A stretch of 64,000 bases of DNA from Planctomycetes bacterium B3_Pla. GTDB lineage: Bacteria; Planctomycetota; Phycisphaerae; Sedimentisphaerales; Anaerobacaceae. The position numbers were made by a program, and so were the translations under genes. Of this stretch, positions 54,299 to 63,703 are shown piece by piece. The DNA lies in contig NJBM01000013.1 in NCBI GenBank assembly GCA_005223045.1, positions 1-64,000 on the forward strand, written 5' to 3'. The number at the start of each line of letters is the position of its first letter. Positions within the stretch are counted from its first letter, which is position 1. The notes under the pieces are model-generated. The model saw only the letters and a program-made list of their open reading frames with translations, had not been told where the DNA came from and ran no database searches.

Positions 54299-54601
54299 TT
54301 AATCTGCGAGGGACAAACCAAGCTCCTTGAACTGTGCGGCGGCGTTGAGGAAGTGAGCGGTGATCCAGAACACCGTCCAGTCTTCGACGTAGTTGCCTCG
54401 AACGCCAGCAGGTCCTTGCGATTCCATGCGCCGCACAAATCTGCCGTCCTGTGCGTAGTTCGTATGGTGCGGCTGCTCGCCCTGGCTTCCGTATGGGTCA
54501 ATCAGTTGGCCGCAGCTGCGATACATCAGGATTGCAAGCTTCTTTAGCTCATCGTTGTCCAGGTATTGTCCCAGGCGATAAATGTCCGGCGTGATGAGCA
54601 C
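54299..54601 (-). pseudogene. C-terminal remnant of a larger protein gene
   Basis: Minus-strand reading frame of about 100 codons with genuine-looking protein character: LDNDELKKLAILMYRSCGQLIDPYGSQGEQ, GNYVEDWTVFWITAHFLNAAAQFKELG. It reads like the C-terminus of a secreted alpha/alpha-barrel or arabinofuranosidase-like enzyme, but nothing upstream continues the frame and it has no ribosome-binding site. The rest of the 54265-54796 gap shows no gene. I call it a decayed fragment left after an insertion or deletion. Confidence 0.45.
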
Positions 54602-54796
54602 CCTTGCAGGTGCGGGACTCGGCTTTTTTTTTCAAATAGCGTTGGCGCGGCATCGGCAAAAGGGTAAAATCCCGGGCGGATCAACTGTGTTCCGAAAGCT
54701 TGCGCGTTGTGGTCCAATCAGCCGGCAAGACTCGGCTTGCGACCAAAACGACAGGTTCAAATTAACGCAATTAGCCAGATAAATAAGGAGAGTGCC

Positions 54797-56110
54797 ATGT
54801 CAAAGAACAAATCGAATCTTTCACGGCGTACATTCTTGAAACGCTCGGCAGCGCTGGCGGCTGCACCGCATATCGTCCCGGCCACTGTGTTCGGCCGCGG
54901 CGGAAAGGTCGCCCCCAGCGAGCGCATCATATTGGGCGGGATCGGCGTCGGCAACCGCGGTTCGCACGACCTGCGCTGGATGCTGCCGGAATCGGATGTG
55001 CAATTTGTCGCAACGTGCGATCCCCAAAAGTTGCGTGCCGAAAGAGTCAAGCAGATTGCGGACACGCATTACGGCAACACCGATTGCAAAATCTACTGCA
55101 ACACGCCCGAGTTTCTGGCCGAGCGCACCGACATCGACGCGCTGCTGGTCACCACCGGCGACCGATGGCATGCCCTCGCCTCCATCATGGCGATGCGGGC
55201 GGGCAAGGACGTCTATTCCGAAAAGCCGTCCTGCATGACCATTGAGGAAGGCCAGGCCGTCGTGAAAACCGCCAAACGCTATCGCCGCATCTATCAAACC
55301 GGCACGCAGCGGCTCAGCGAGGGTAATTTCACATTCTGCAACGAAATGCTCCGCACAGGCCGGCTCGGCCAGGTCCACACCGTTCGCGCCCACATCGCCC
55401 CGTGGGATGCGGCTGAAATGAGGCATGATTGGCTGCCCGCACAGCCCCTGCCGCCCAAAGACGAAGTGGACTGGGACGCGTGGCTGGGGCCGTGCCCCTG
55501 GAGGCCATACAACGCAACGTACACACGCGGCGGCTGGCGGGGCCATTACGATTTCCACACCAGTTGCATCGGCGAATGGGGCGCGCACACGTTCGCCCAG
55601 TGCCAGGTGGGAATGGGCGCCGGCGACACGTCAGCTATCGAGTATGGCTACGTTAAGAACGAGTCCGGTGACAAGATGGTCACTAAATTCGCCAACGGCA
55701 TAAAGATGGTCCTCGAACGCGATCTAAACAACAAATACTTCCACGGCTCCTGCGGAGTTCGCTACGAAGGAACCGAGGGCTGGGTCGCAGCGGGCGATGG
55801 CTACTCGAAACCCGACGTTTCCAATCCGGCCATGCTGGATGACTTCAGGAAGCTCGTCTATGACTACCAGGCCCGCACGCAAAGGCCCATGAGCCACGTT
55901 CGCAACTTCCTCGATTGTGTCAAGTCGCGCCGGCAGACAGTGGCCAATCCCGTGGTGATGCATCGCACGATGACCACGGTCCACGCGGCCAACATCTGCA
56001 TGTGGCTCAAACGCGACCTGCGATTCGACCCTGTCAAAGAGGAATTCATCAACGACCCGCAAGCCAATCGGTTCCGTTCGCGTGCGATGCGTGAGCCGTG
56101 GATCATCTAA
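54797..56110 (+). CDS. Tat-exported Gfo/Idh/MocA family oxidoreductase
   Basis: 437 residues from the ATG at 54797 with AAGGAG seven bases upstream. Twin-arginine signal LSRRTFLKRSAALAAAPHIVPA (about 8-29). The Rossmann dinucleotide loop is ILGGIGVGNRGSHDL (about 47-61) and the substrate-site motif is the EKP of VYSEKPSCMTIEEGQ. The C-terminal domain is typical, with the RNFLDCVKSRRQTVANP segment. Such exported Gfo/Idh proteins are very numerous in Planctomycetota and act on sugars with a tightly bound NAD(P). It is followed by the HEAT-repeat gene after 33 bp. Confidence 0.92.
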   Translation: MSKNKSNLSRRTFLKRSAALAAAPHIVPATVFGRGGKVAPSERIILGGIGVGNRGSHDLRWMLPESDVQFVATCDPQKLRAERVKQIADTHYGNTDCKIYCNTPEFLAERTDIDALLVTTGDRWHALASIMAMRAGKDVYSEKPSCMTIEEGQAVVKTAKRYRRIYQTGTQRLSEGNFTFCNEMLRTGRLGQVHTVRAHIAPWDAAEMRHDWLPAQPLPPKDEVDWDAWLGPCPWRPYNATYTRGGWRGHYDFHTSCIGEWGAHTFAQCQVGMGAGDTSAIEYGYVKNESGDKMVTKFANGIKMVLERDLNNKYFHGSCGVRYEGTEGWVAAGDGYSKPDVSNPAMLDDFRKLVYDYQARTQRPMSHVRNFLDCVKSRRQTVANPVVMHRTMTTVHAANICMWLKRDLRFDPVKEEFINDPQANRFRSRAMREPWII

Positions 56111-56143
56111 GGACCAATTTTTATCCGAAAGGAAACTTCAGCC

Positions 56144-58105
56144 ATGTTAAAGTCAAAAATACACATTATTCTGGTAATCGCATTGCTGTTTGCAGGCACA
56201 GTTCAGTTGTCCGCACAGACGGTCCCGCCCAAAGAGGACGAGAGCAAACTGATTGCCGTGATCGGCTCGGACGATGCAGCTCACAAAGATAAAGTTGACG
56301 CCTGCCGTGGGCTGGCGCTGATCGGCACGAAGAAGTCCATCGCTCCGTTAGCGGCGCTGCTCGGCGACGTGAAACTTTCACACATGGCCCGTTATGCGCT
56401 GGAGCCGATCAAGGATCCGGCCGTGGACGCGGTTTTTCGCGATGCACTTGGCACACTCAAAGGCAAGCCCCTGATTGGCGTAATCGGCAGCGTGGGCGTG
56501 CGACGCGACGCTAAGGCGGTCAAGTTGCTGGCGAACATCCTGATGAAACACGAGGCCGGCGCCGGTATCGCCAGTGCGGCAGTGCGAGCATTGGGCAGCA
56601 TCGGCAATGCGGCTGCGGCCGAGACATTGCAGACGGGCCTGGCGCATGTTCCGAAAGACAACCAACTCCCAATTGCCGAAGGTTTGTTCCGCTGTGCCGA
56701 ACTGCTTGCGGCAGAGGGAAATCACGATGTTGCGGTTGATATTTACGACCAGTTGCTTGAGGCAGGCGGGCCGCATCAGGTTCGTGCCGGCGCTCTGCGA
56801 GGGGCGATCCTGGCACGAGGGGACGACGGCGTCGCGCTGCTGGCAAAACATCTACGAAGTGACGACTACATCCTGTTCTCAGCAGCGGCACAGACAGCTC
56901 TCGAATTGCCGGGCACGGAAGTGACCGGCGCTCTGACCGCCGGGCTTGACAAGTTGCCTGCCGACAATCAGATACTCGTGCTCTGGATACTCGGCAAGCG
57001 AGGCGACGCCGGGGCGCTGCCGGCTGTGTTTCCTCTGGCCAGAAGCGGCTCGAAAGCGGTTCGTATGGAGGCCATACGAGTTATGCCGCAGTTCCAGGAC
57101 GGAGCGGCGGTGCGTGAGCTTGTGAAGCTGATGGGCGACGCCGACAAAGATATTGCCAAAGCGGCTCAGGACAGCCTTGCCGCAGTTCCCGGCAGGCGGG
57201 CCGACTCTGCCGTGGTGGCGATGCTCAAAAGTGACAAGATCAACGAGCGGCTGACTGCTCTCGAGTTGATGGGGCGCAGGCGCATGACGGCAAGCATTCC
57301 GGAACTGCTCAAAGCGTCCGGCGGCGCTGACGCCCAAGTCCGGCCGGCCGCGCTTAGGAAAGTGGGCGAATTAGGCGGTCCCGCCCAGGTGCCGGCCTTG
57401 CTCGATCTGCTCATGCGGTTGGATGCCTCGAAGGATTTGGTCGCCGCAGAGCGAGCGCTAATCACCGTTTGCGGCAAAGGCGGTGATGCGCAGTCGTACG
57501 CCGAGAGACTCACCGGCCTGCTGGCCCGAGCCAATCCCGAGCAAAAGAACGCACTGCTGCGAGTCCTCGGCGCCATTGGCGGAAGCAAGGCCCTTGAGGC
57601 CGTCAGGACCGCAGTCAAAGATTCCAATCCCCAGGTCCATGCCGGCGCAATCCGCGTGCTCTGCGGATGGAAGACTGCTGATGCCGCGCCCGACCTGCTG
57701 GCGCTGGTCAGGACCTCGTCCGATCGAGCCCGCCAGACTGCGGCCCTGCGAGGCTACATAAATCTCATTCGAGACGAGAGCCTATCAACCGAGAAGAAAC
57801 TTGCGATGTGCAGGCAGGCGGCGTCTTTGATTCAGCGCGAAGAGGAGACAAAGCTCTTGCTCGGGGCATTGGGCGCCGTGCCGTCGGCCGAGGCCCTTTC
57901 GATGGCGATGGTTAATCTGGACGACCCGGCAACTAAGAACGAGGCATGTTTTGCAGCCGTGGCCATCAGCAAGAATATCTTCCAGCAGCATCCTGACGAA
58001 GTCATTGACGCTTTGCAGAAGGTCATGAAAGCCACCAATAACAGAAACGTCACTCGCGGCGCAAGGGACACGTTGGGAAAGGCGAAAAAAGCCGCGGGAA
58101 GATAA
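56144..58105 (+). CDS. Secreted HEAT-repeat protein
   Basis: 653 residues with a signal peptide (about 1-24, ending LSAQ) and a GAAAGGA site before the ATG at 56144. From about residue 30 to the end it is a regular succession of helical HEAT/armadillo-like repeats (e.g. LALIGTKKSIAPLAALLGD, AVRALGSIGNAAAAETLQTGL, LRKVGELGGPAQVPALLDLL). Such solenoids bind proteins, sometimes in heme- or redox-partner complexes of this phylum. No enzymatic domain is visible. Its tight spacing to the Gfo/Idh gene suggests a scaffold for that enzyme (inference). Confidence 0.88.
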   Translation: MLKSKIHIILVIALLFAGTVQLSAQTVPPKEDESKLIAVIGSDDAAHKDKVDACRGLALIGTKKSIAPLAALLGDVKLSHMARYALEPIKDPAVDAVFRDALGTLKGKPLIGVIGSVGVRRDAKAVKLLANILMKHEAGAGIASAAVRALGSIGNAAAAETLQTGLAHVPKDNQLPIAEGLFRCAELLAAEGNHDVAVDIYDQLLEAGGPHQVRAGALRGAILARGDDGVALLAKHLRSDDYILFSAAAQTALELPGTEVTGALTAGLDKLPADNQILVLWILGKRGDAGALPAVFPLARSGSKAVRMEAIRVMPQFQDGAAVRELVKLMGDADKDIAKAAQDSLAAVPGRRADSAVVAMLKSDKINERLTALELMGRRRMTASIPELLKASGGADAQVRPAALRKVGELGGPAQVPALLDLLMRLDASKDLVAAERALITVCGKGGDAQSYAERLTGLLARANPEQKNALLRVLGAIGGSKALEAVRTAVKDSNPQVHAGAIRVLCGWKTADAAPDLLALVRTSSDRARQTAALRGYINLIRDESLSTEKKLAMCRQAASLIQREEETKLLLGALGAVPSAEALSMAMVNLDDPATKNEACFAAVAISKNIFQQHPDEVIDALQKVMKATNNRNVTRGARDTLGKAKKAAGR

Positions 58106-58140
58106 GGAGTTGTGGAAAAACAGATGGTAATCAGCAACGC

Positions 58141-58260
58141 AAATGCAAAGATCAAAAATTAAATATCAAAATTGCTGAATCGCCTTCGGCGATGCTCTTT
58201 AAAAACAGCCCGCGAAGCGGCTCCGAAATTTTGATTCTTGCATTTTGATTTTTGATTTTC
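58141..58260. repeat. AT-rich inverted repeat between convergent genes
   Basis: The left part (AAATGCAAAGATCAAAAATT...) and right part (AATTTTGATTCTTGCATTTTG, then TGATTTTTGATTTTC) are inverted copies. A small hairpin ATCGCCTTCGGCGAT lies inside. The GATTTTT units are another 7-bp repeat. It could terminate transcription from both sides. Confidence 0.6.
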
Positions 58261-58278
58261 TTACCATGGTCTGATCAC

Positions 58279-61200
58279 CTATTTGCCCTTTAGCGACAGT
58301 ACGCTGCCGTTGGCCAGTGAAATATACAGCCGCCTATTCGCTGCCGCCATGCCGTCCCAAACCGGGGGCGAATCAAGAATGCGCTCGGTGAGTTTTTCCC
58401 CATTCGATGCCGACATTACCGACAGCAGGCCGCCTTTGCCGCCCTCGAAGGTGGCCGCCAGATCAACCTGGTCGGCCGCGTAAGGCGTTCCGCCGAGAAA
58501 CAGTAGATCCCCGGCACGCACCATCGCCCGCGGGCGTGTTCCAAGCTCGACGGACCATTTCCAACGGTCGTCGGCATCGTCCTCTATTTTCCTGAAGTCG
58601 GGCAGCGACTCCTCTGTTGACGAGAAGGACTTGTGCGACTCGGCAAAAAGTGTGTAAGCCTTGCCCCGGCTGACGCCCCAGACGGTATCATCGTCGAACG
58701 CCAGCAGAACGCCGTAGGGTACGGCCAGGTGTACGTCTTTCCTTCCACCGCGTCGATTGGCGATCCATGAATACGCAACACCGATCCGGCTAAAGTCACC
58801 CGTGCCGAGCACCCAATGCGAGCGGTGATTCTCCGCATCGTCCAGCAGGCGGGAGGTTGAAAACAGATGCCGACCGAATCCCTGCTGCCTGACGCACTCT
58901 CGATTGAATTTCAGGTGCCGCATGAATATCGAGCTGCCGTCGCTGACGAGAATATCGGTCGTGGCGCCCTCCATCGAAAACGCATCGCTTTTGTCCGGCG
59001 CCGTGAATGTCTTGCCGTCCGTGGCATTCTGATCTATCTTCTGTATCGCTATCTGAGGTTTCACCGCTCCCGATGTCACCTTGGGGTGTGAGCTGCGAAC
59101 ATATTCTTTGTATATGGCCTCGCCGGTAATCGGATCGAGCCCGTAGAGGATGATTCCACCGTCAATGTAAGACGATCTGCCGGCGGCGGCGTACGCTACG
59201 CCGTCTTCGACGAGAATGCTGCCGTGCACGGGCCAAACCGACTCGATCTGGCCCAGCGCTACGGTATTTAACTCTTGCGGTGCGGCCCGGAAACGCCAGC
59301 TCAGTTGACCATCATGCAGATGCAGGCAGTATATCCATCCGTCAGCGGCTCCGAACAGCACCAGCTCCCGATAGATGGTGGGCGGCGAATCCACGCGCCC
59401 CCCTGCCGTGAACGCCCATTTCCTTTGCCCGGTCGCTGCATCAAGCGCGATGACCCGGTGCTCGTCAATTGCCGAGACGAGGACACTGCCGCCTGCAACA
59501 ACCGGCACACTGATCTTGCTACCGATGCTCACATTCCAAGCAGCTTCGAGTTGAGAGGAAATCTTCATCAATGTCGAGCCGCTTCTAAGCGGGTCGCCGC
59601 GATATGTGGGCCAGTCATTAGGAGTCTTGAGTTTTGAGTCTTCAGTGTTGAGTTCTCCGTACGCCGGGCCTTTCTCAAGTTGTGTAGCACTGCTTGATTT
59701 GCGGGTTTGCCTTTCTGGGGCTAAGGCCCAGAATCCGTAGAGCTTGGCCTCCATGAAGCAGCCGCAGGCGTGAGAAGGTGCGTAAATAAGCCCGTTGCAG
59801 GGCATTATGCCGTACTGACACACCCCGCGAATCCAGTTGTTGCGCCAGTGATTGTCGGAGACCAGATCAAGAAACTCGATTCCCCGTTTGCCGGTCAGGA
59901 GGTACTTATCTGTCGCTTTTTCGCGGTAGCACCGATGGTGGTGTCCCGCCGTCCAGACGTCTTCGACTGCGATATTGCTCTTCTTAACTTCACCCGTGCG
60001 GGGATCTCTGCCGACTGCGAAATCGGGACCGATCCAGACAAGCCCGTTGGCCACCAGTACGTCCACAGGCGAGCGAAAGCCCACTTTAGCCGGGCAGTTC
60101 CATAAGGACTCGCCGTTCTTAGCCGACAGGGCCATTAAGCGCTTGCCGTCGGTCCAGAACACAAGATCGTCATACACTACCAGCGTAGCAACGGACCAGC
60201 CCATCGACCTGGCAGTCTGGGATTTGCGTTTCTTCTTAGCCTTAGCTTTAACTTGTTCGCTGCCGTCAGCCACGGAACAGTGCCAGCGTTCGTCACCCGT
60301 TTTGCGGTCCAGACAAATTACGCCCGCGCCTGCCTGGAAGAACACCCGTTCGCTCAGGGCTGCGAGCGTCAGCGGCACGAGATTTCCGCCGGGCGGCTCG
60401 GACCATTTCCAGAGCATCTCACCGGTGTCGGCCTGAATCGCGGCTATGGCCTTTTCGTTGGGAAACGCGGTTCCCCTCCGCTGTGCGGCATCTTTCGCAG
60501 CGTGCTCGGGCACAGGGCCGCCTGTGACGATTAGCAGGATTCCGTCATTTAATATGACCTCTTCCGTGCCCTCTGTCCCTTCATAAGTTCTTAGAACTTC
60601 TCCCGTCGCGGCATCCAGCGCCGTTAGCGGCGCTTCAAGGCCCAGCGCGGCGTACACTCGGTTGCCCTCGGCCACAAAAGTCCTCGGTAGTTGGACCGGT
60701 CCCGACCGAAACTTGCGGCGATGCCAGGCCCAGGACGAGATCGGCCGCTTCCAAAGAAGCACGCCGTTAAAAGCATCCCGGGCCGTTAAAGACCACCTGG
60801 GCTGAACTTCCATCGATGAGGAAGGCCCTTCGTCAACGATATAGAACATCCGCCCCTGTGCGGAGACCACCCCGCTTATGCTTGCAAGTGTATGATGATT
60901 TCGGCTCCAGACGGGTTCGGCTATCCACTGTATATGCCGCGGCGGACCGACGAGCGAATCCTTCGCCACTGCGTTGCCCGTCGCATCGTGCAGAAAATGC
61001 GTCCACTCGTCAATCTCGTCGGGCCAGTCCTTGACGGTCTTTTCCCACTTGCCGCCGGTCCTGACATACGCCACGCCATTGGGCGCCAGAATCCGCATGA
61101 CCTCGTCCATTGGAATCGTGCCGAGGTTATCGGCGACAACAAGATTGACAAGGTTATCGACATAAGGCAGATAATCGCTTGTCAGTCGGTTGACCGATAC

Positions 61201-61476
61201 TTTACCGCAGAGGTTCAGCGAGCCGATGTACTGCCGCGCTTTTGTAACATTCTCAGAACTTCTGTCGAGCCCGTGGATGATGTAACTTTCGTTAGCACGA
61301 AGGGCTGCGGTGAGTTCTCCGTCGCCGCAGCCTATGTGAACAACAAGCCCGCCCTTGACACCCGTGGCGTCAAGTATTCGCTCGGCCTGCTGTTCTTGAG
61401 CCTGCGCCGCCGAACAGATCAATAATATGGCAAAGAGATGACATGAAGTATCAGAAATTAATCTTGTGTTTCGCAT
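58279..61476 (-). CDS. Secreted methyltransferase-like domain fused to a PQQ-type beta-propeller
   Basis: 1065 residues with a signal peptide (about 1-27, ending AQAQ). Residues ~33-150 form a class I SAM-methyltransferase-like fold with motif I VVHIGCGDGELTA (45-57) and an acidic loop GLDRSSEN. A conserved-looking linker DEWTHFLHDATGN (about 168-180) leads into a ~870-residue PQQ/quinoprotein-type propeller with repeats like DAATGEVLRTYEG, DRKTGDERWHC and DAATGQRKWAF. SAM is a cytoplasmic cofactor, so the methyltransferase fold outside the cytoplasm is odd and may bind something else. Whether PQQ is bound is unknown; no PQQ gene is in the window. Confidence 0.85.
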   Translation of the reverse strand: MRNTRLISDTSCHLFAILLICSAAQAQEQQAERILDATGVKGGLVVHIGCGDGELTAALRANESYIIHGLDRSSENVTKARQYIGSLNLCGKVSVNRLTSDYLPYVDNLVNLVVADNLGTIPMDEVMRILAPNGVAYVRTGGKWEKTVKDWPDEIDEWTHFLHDATGNAVAKDSLVGPPRHIQWIAEPVWSRNHHTLASISGVVSAQGRMFYIVDEGPSSSMEVQPRWSLTARDAFNGVLLWKRPISSWAWHRRKFRSGPVQLPRTFVAEGNRVYAALGLEAPLTALDAATGEVLRTYEGTEGTEEVILNDGILLIVTGGPVPEHAAKDAAQRRGTAFPNEKAIAAIQADTGEMLWKWSEPPGGNLVPLTLAALSERVFFQAGAGVICLDRKTGDERWHCSVADGSEQVKAKAKKKRKSQTARSMGWSVATLVVYDDLVFWTDGKRLMALSAKNGESLWNCPAKVGFRSPVDVLVANGLVWIGPDFAVGRDPRTGEVKKSNIAVEDVWTAGHHHRCYREKATDKYLLTGKRGIEFLDLVSDNHWRNNWIRGVCQYGIMPCNGLIYAPSHACGCFMEAKLYGFWALAPERQTRKSSSATQLEKGPAYGELNTEDSKLKTPNDWPTYRGDPLRSGSTLMKISSQLEAAWNVSIGSKISVPVVAGGSVLVSAIDEHRVIALDAATGQRKWAFTAGGRVDSPPTIYRELVLFGAADGWIYCLHLHDGQLSWRFRAAPQELNTVALGQIESVWPVHGSILVEDGVAYAAAGRSSYIDGGIILYGLDPITGEAIYKEYVRSSHPKVTSGAVKPQIAIQKIDQNATDGKTFTAPDKSDAFSMEGATTDILVSDGSSIFMRHLKFNRECVRQQGFGRHLFSTSRLLDDAENHRSHWVLGTGDFSRIGVAYSWIANRRGGRKDVHLAVPYGVLLAFDDDTVWGVSRGKAYTLFAESHKSFSSTEESLPDFRKIEDDADDRWKWSVELGTRPRAMVRAGDLLFLGGTPYAADQVDLAATFEGGKGGLLSVMSASNGEKLTERILDSPPVWDGMAAANRRLYISLANGSVLSLKGK

Positions 61477-61684
61477 TTGGCACCGACACTTTCTTACCGA
61501 GTTTATGTTCCTGCTTGCCGGAACGCCCGGGTCCGGACTCTGCGCATCGGCGCAGGCTGTCTGGGCGACACGGCGCAGCCATATTGTGCAGGCTGATTGT
61601 AGCCGATTTGCGTTCTGCGGACAATGACTTTACCGTCAGCAGAATCGGGCAAGTGTCAGATGCAGCTTGAAGAAAAACTAAGCG

Positions 61685-61903
61685 TTATTGACATAAGGCG
61701 GGATTGATACGGCGTAGCTTCCGTTGGGCTACGGCCTCTTCAAGCCACCCCTTTATGCTGGGCTTGTAATCGTATTGATCCAAATCGTGCAGATTATCGG
61801 GTTCCAAAGGCCCGACGCCGCCTATGATTTTCCCAAACGGGTCACTTTCGACGGCGTAGATCCTGCCGTTCTCGTGCTGCCAGAATGATTTTCCGTTGTT
61901 CAT
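61685..61903 (-). CDS. Small soluble protein of unknown function
   Basis: 72 residues, ATG at 61903 with GGGAGG seven bases upstream. The sequence is polar with a Trp/His/Gly-rich start (SFWQHENGRIYAVESDPFGKIIGG) and a basic amphipathic helix near the end (LEEAVAQRKLRRI). No family is recognised. It lies 60 bp downstream of the polyferredoxin gene and probably shares its transcript. Confidence 0.65.
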   Translation of the reverse strand: MNNGKSFWQHENGRIYAVESDPFGKIIGGVGPLEPDNLHDLDQYDYKPSIKGWLEEAVAQRKLRRINPALCQ

Positions 61904-61963
61904 GATATCCTCCCGCTAAATTATACGAAATATAGCGAAGAATGCCAAATACAAGGTCGGCGA

Positions 61964-63694
61964 CTACTTCAGGAAGTCCGGCAGATAATCGTTAGAGGGC
62001 TTATCCTGCTGCTGAGTCCGGTTGCTTTCGGCCTTTTTCTTCGCCCGCTCTTTCTGAAGGGCCAAGTACGAGCCTTTCGTGATGCGGTCTTCTTTTCCGG
62101 GACCGGCCTCCATACGAATAGCGCTATGCTTTAACAGTTTCTTGCTCTTGACATTGACACTGTGGCATCGCATCTGACAAAGCCCGCAGCCAACACACTT
62201 ATCGGCCAACACCACAGGCGCCAGGTACCCCGAACCTTCAACGGGCGCACCATCGGCGTCAATCTCGCCGGCCACCCTGACGAACTCGATTGCGTTATAG
62301 CCGGCTGAGGCACATTCATCTACGCACATCCGGCAATCTTCACGTCCGGCGTATGGAAGACAGGTCTGTTCGTTTACGAAGGCAAGCGCGATTCGAGCAG
62401 CACGTTTTTCGTCGGGCGGCAGCGCCCGGATGGCCCCGGTGGGACAGACCTGGCCGCAGTTGTTGCAGGTGACCTCGCAGCCGGCCCAGTCGGCGACGAC
62501 CTGTGGCGTCCAAAGCGCATCAAAACCGCGATCGAACCCTATAGGCTGAAGAACATTGTTGGGACAAGCCTTGAAACACTCGCCGCAACGGATACACAAT
62601 TGCAGGAACTTGTCCTCCGGCACGCTTCCGGGCGGACGAACCGGCAGCGTTGTTCCTTCGGCGACTAATACGGGCACGGCTATTCCTGCTGCTGTGGCTC
62701 CGGCCACGCCGGTAAGAAATCCACGCCGGGAGCATGAGACGCTTTCACAGGCATTCTCCTGCCGCAGCTTGAGATTGCTTTTGTCCCAGCGGGCGGTGAA
62801 GTTTATTGATTGCTTGGGGCATATTCCGCCACAGGTCTGGCAGAACGTGCAGTTAAATGTGCGCGTTTCGTAGTCTGGTCCGATAGCGCTGAAGGAGCAG
62901 ACATCCGTACATCGGCCACATTCGATGCAGGTTGCCTCGACCTTGCGCTCACTCAGGCGAAGGAAATTGGCGATTGAAAACATCGCTCCGGTGGGGCAGA
63001 TGTATCTGCACCAGAAACGCGGCTGGAGAAAACCGAGCAACAAGACAAGAACGAACAGGGCAATCGAAACGAAATGGCCCGCGTTCATTGGCGGGACGAG
63101 ATACCAATCCTTCAAGAGACCAAGCTGCACGGGGCCCAGGATAAACACCATGCCGCGGGTGACAACTGGGATCGCGGCGACAAATCCGCTCAGCAGCAGT
63201 CCGAAAACCGCCGCGACAAGCGTTGCCGCCAGGATATAGTATCGCAGATTGGCCCACCAGCCTTCGGTCTTGAGACGCATGAACTTGATGCGGTGACCGA
63301 CTGCCCAGTCGAATATGTCAAGTAGCGTTCCAAGCGGACAGACGTAGCCGCAGAACCCGCGAGGGATAACCAGACATATCAGGACAATCACCGCCGCCCA
63401 CGACAGTGACCAAACCCACCCTCTCGCCGCCAGAGCTGTAGAGACACTCAGCAGCGGGTCCAGAGCGAGAAATATCTCGACCTCGATTAATTCTTTTGCC
63501 TTCATCGCCGCGGCGTAATCCCGCGAGCCATACGGCCAGCACACATGAAACAGCAGCACGAGAAATCCGGCAAGACATACGACCTGGATGATGCGTCGGG
63601 CCGGCGATGCGGACCACGTAGGTCCCAGAACCGCGAGGACTTTGCGAAGAGCCTTGTGCGTGTCGTTTTTAGGCAGGAACAGATTCAACCGCAT
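61964..63694 (-). CDS. NapH-NapG-like membrane polyferredoxin fusion
   Basis: 576 residues from the ATG at 63694 (AGGAG upstream, overlapping the previous stop). The N-terminal ~230 residues hold about five membrane helices with two NapH/NosR-type motifs, GFCGYVCPLGT and WCRYICPTGA. Two 4Fe-4S motifs follow (CIECGRCTDVC, CTFCQTCGGIC). Near residue 320 comes CSRRGFLTGVAGATAAG, a twin-arginine-like signal inside the chain, then at least four more clusters (CIRCGECFKAC, CNNCGQVC, CRMCVDEC, CVGCGLCQMRC) as in NapG. This looks like NapH and NapG joined in one polypeptide, probably a quinol-oxidising electron conduit to periplasmic enzymes. No napA is present. Confidence 0.85.
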   Translation of the reverse strand: MRLNLFLPKNDTHKALRKVLAVLGPTWSASPARRIIQVVCLAGFLVLLFHVCWPYGSRDYAAAMKAKELIEVEIFLALDPLLSVSTALAARGWVWSLSWAAVIVLICLVIPRGFCGYVCPLGTLLDIFDWAVGHRIKFMRLKTEGWWANLRYYILAATLVAAVFGLLLSGFVAAIPVVTRGMVFILGPVQLGLLKDWYLVPPMNAGHFVSIALFVLVLLLGFLQPRFWCRYICPTGAMFSIANFLRLSERKVEATCIECGRCTDVCSFSAIGPDYETRTFNCTFCQTCGGICPKQSINFTARWDKSNLKLRQENACESVSCSRRGFLTGVAGATAAGIAVPVLVAEGTTLPVRPPGSVPEDKFLQLCIRCGECFKACPNNVLQPIGFDRGFDALWTPQVVADWAGCEVTCNNCGQVCPTGAIRALPPDEKRAARIALAFVNEQTCLPYAGREDCRMCVDECASAGYNAIEFVRVAGEIDADGAPVEGSGYLAPVVLADKCVGCGLCQMRCHSVNVKSKKLLKHSAIRMEAGPGKEDRITKGSYLALQKERAKKKAESNRTQQQDKPSNDYLPDFLK

Positions 63695-63703
63695 CGGCAA
63701 CTC

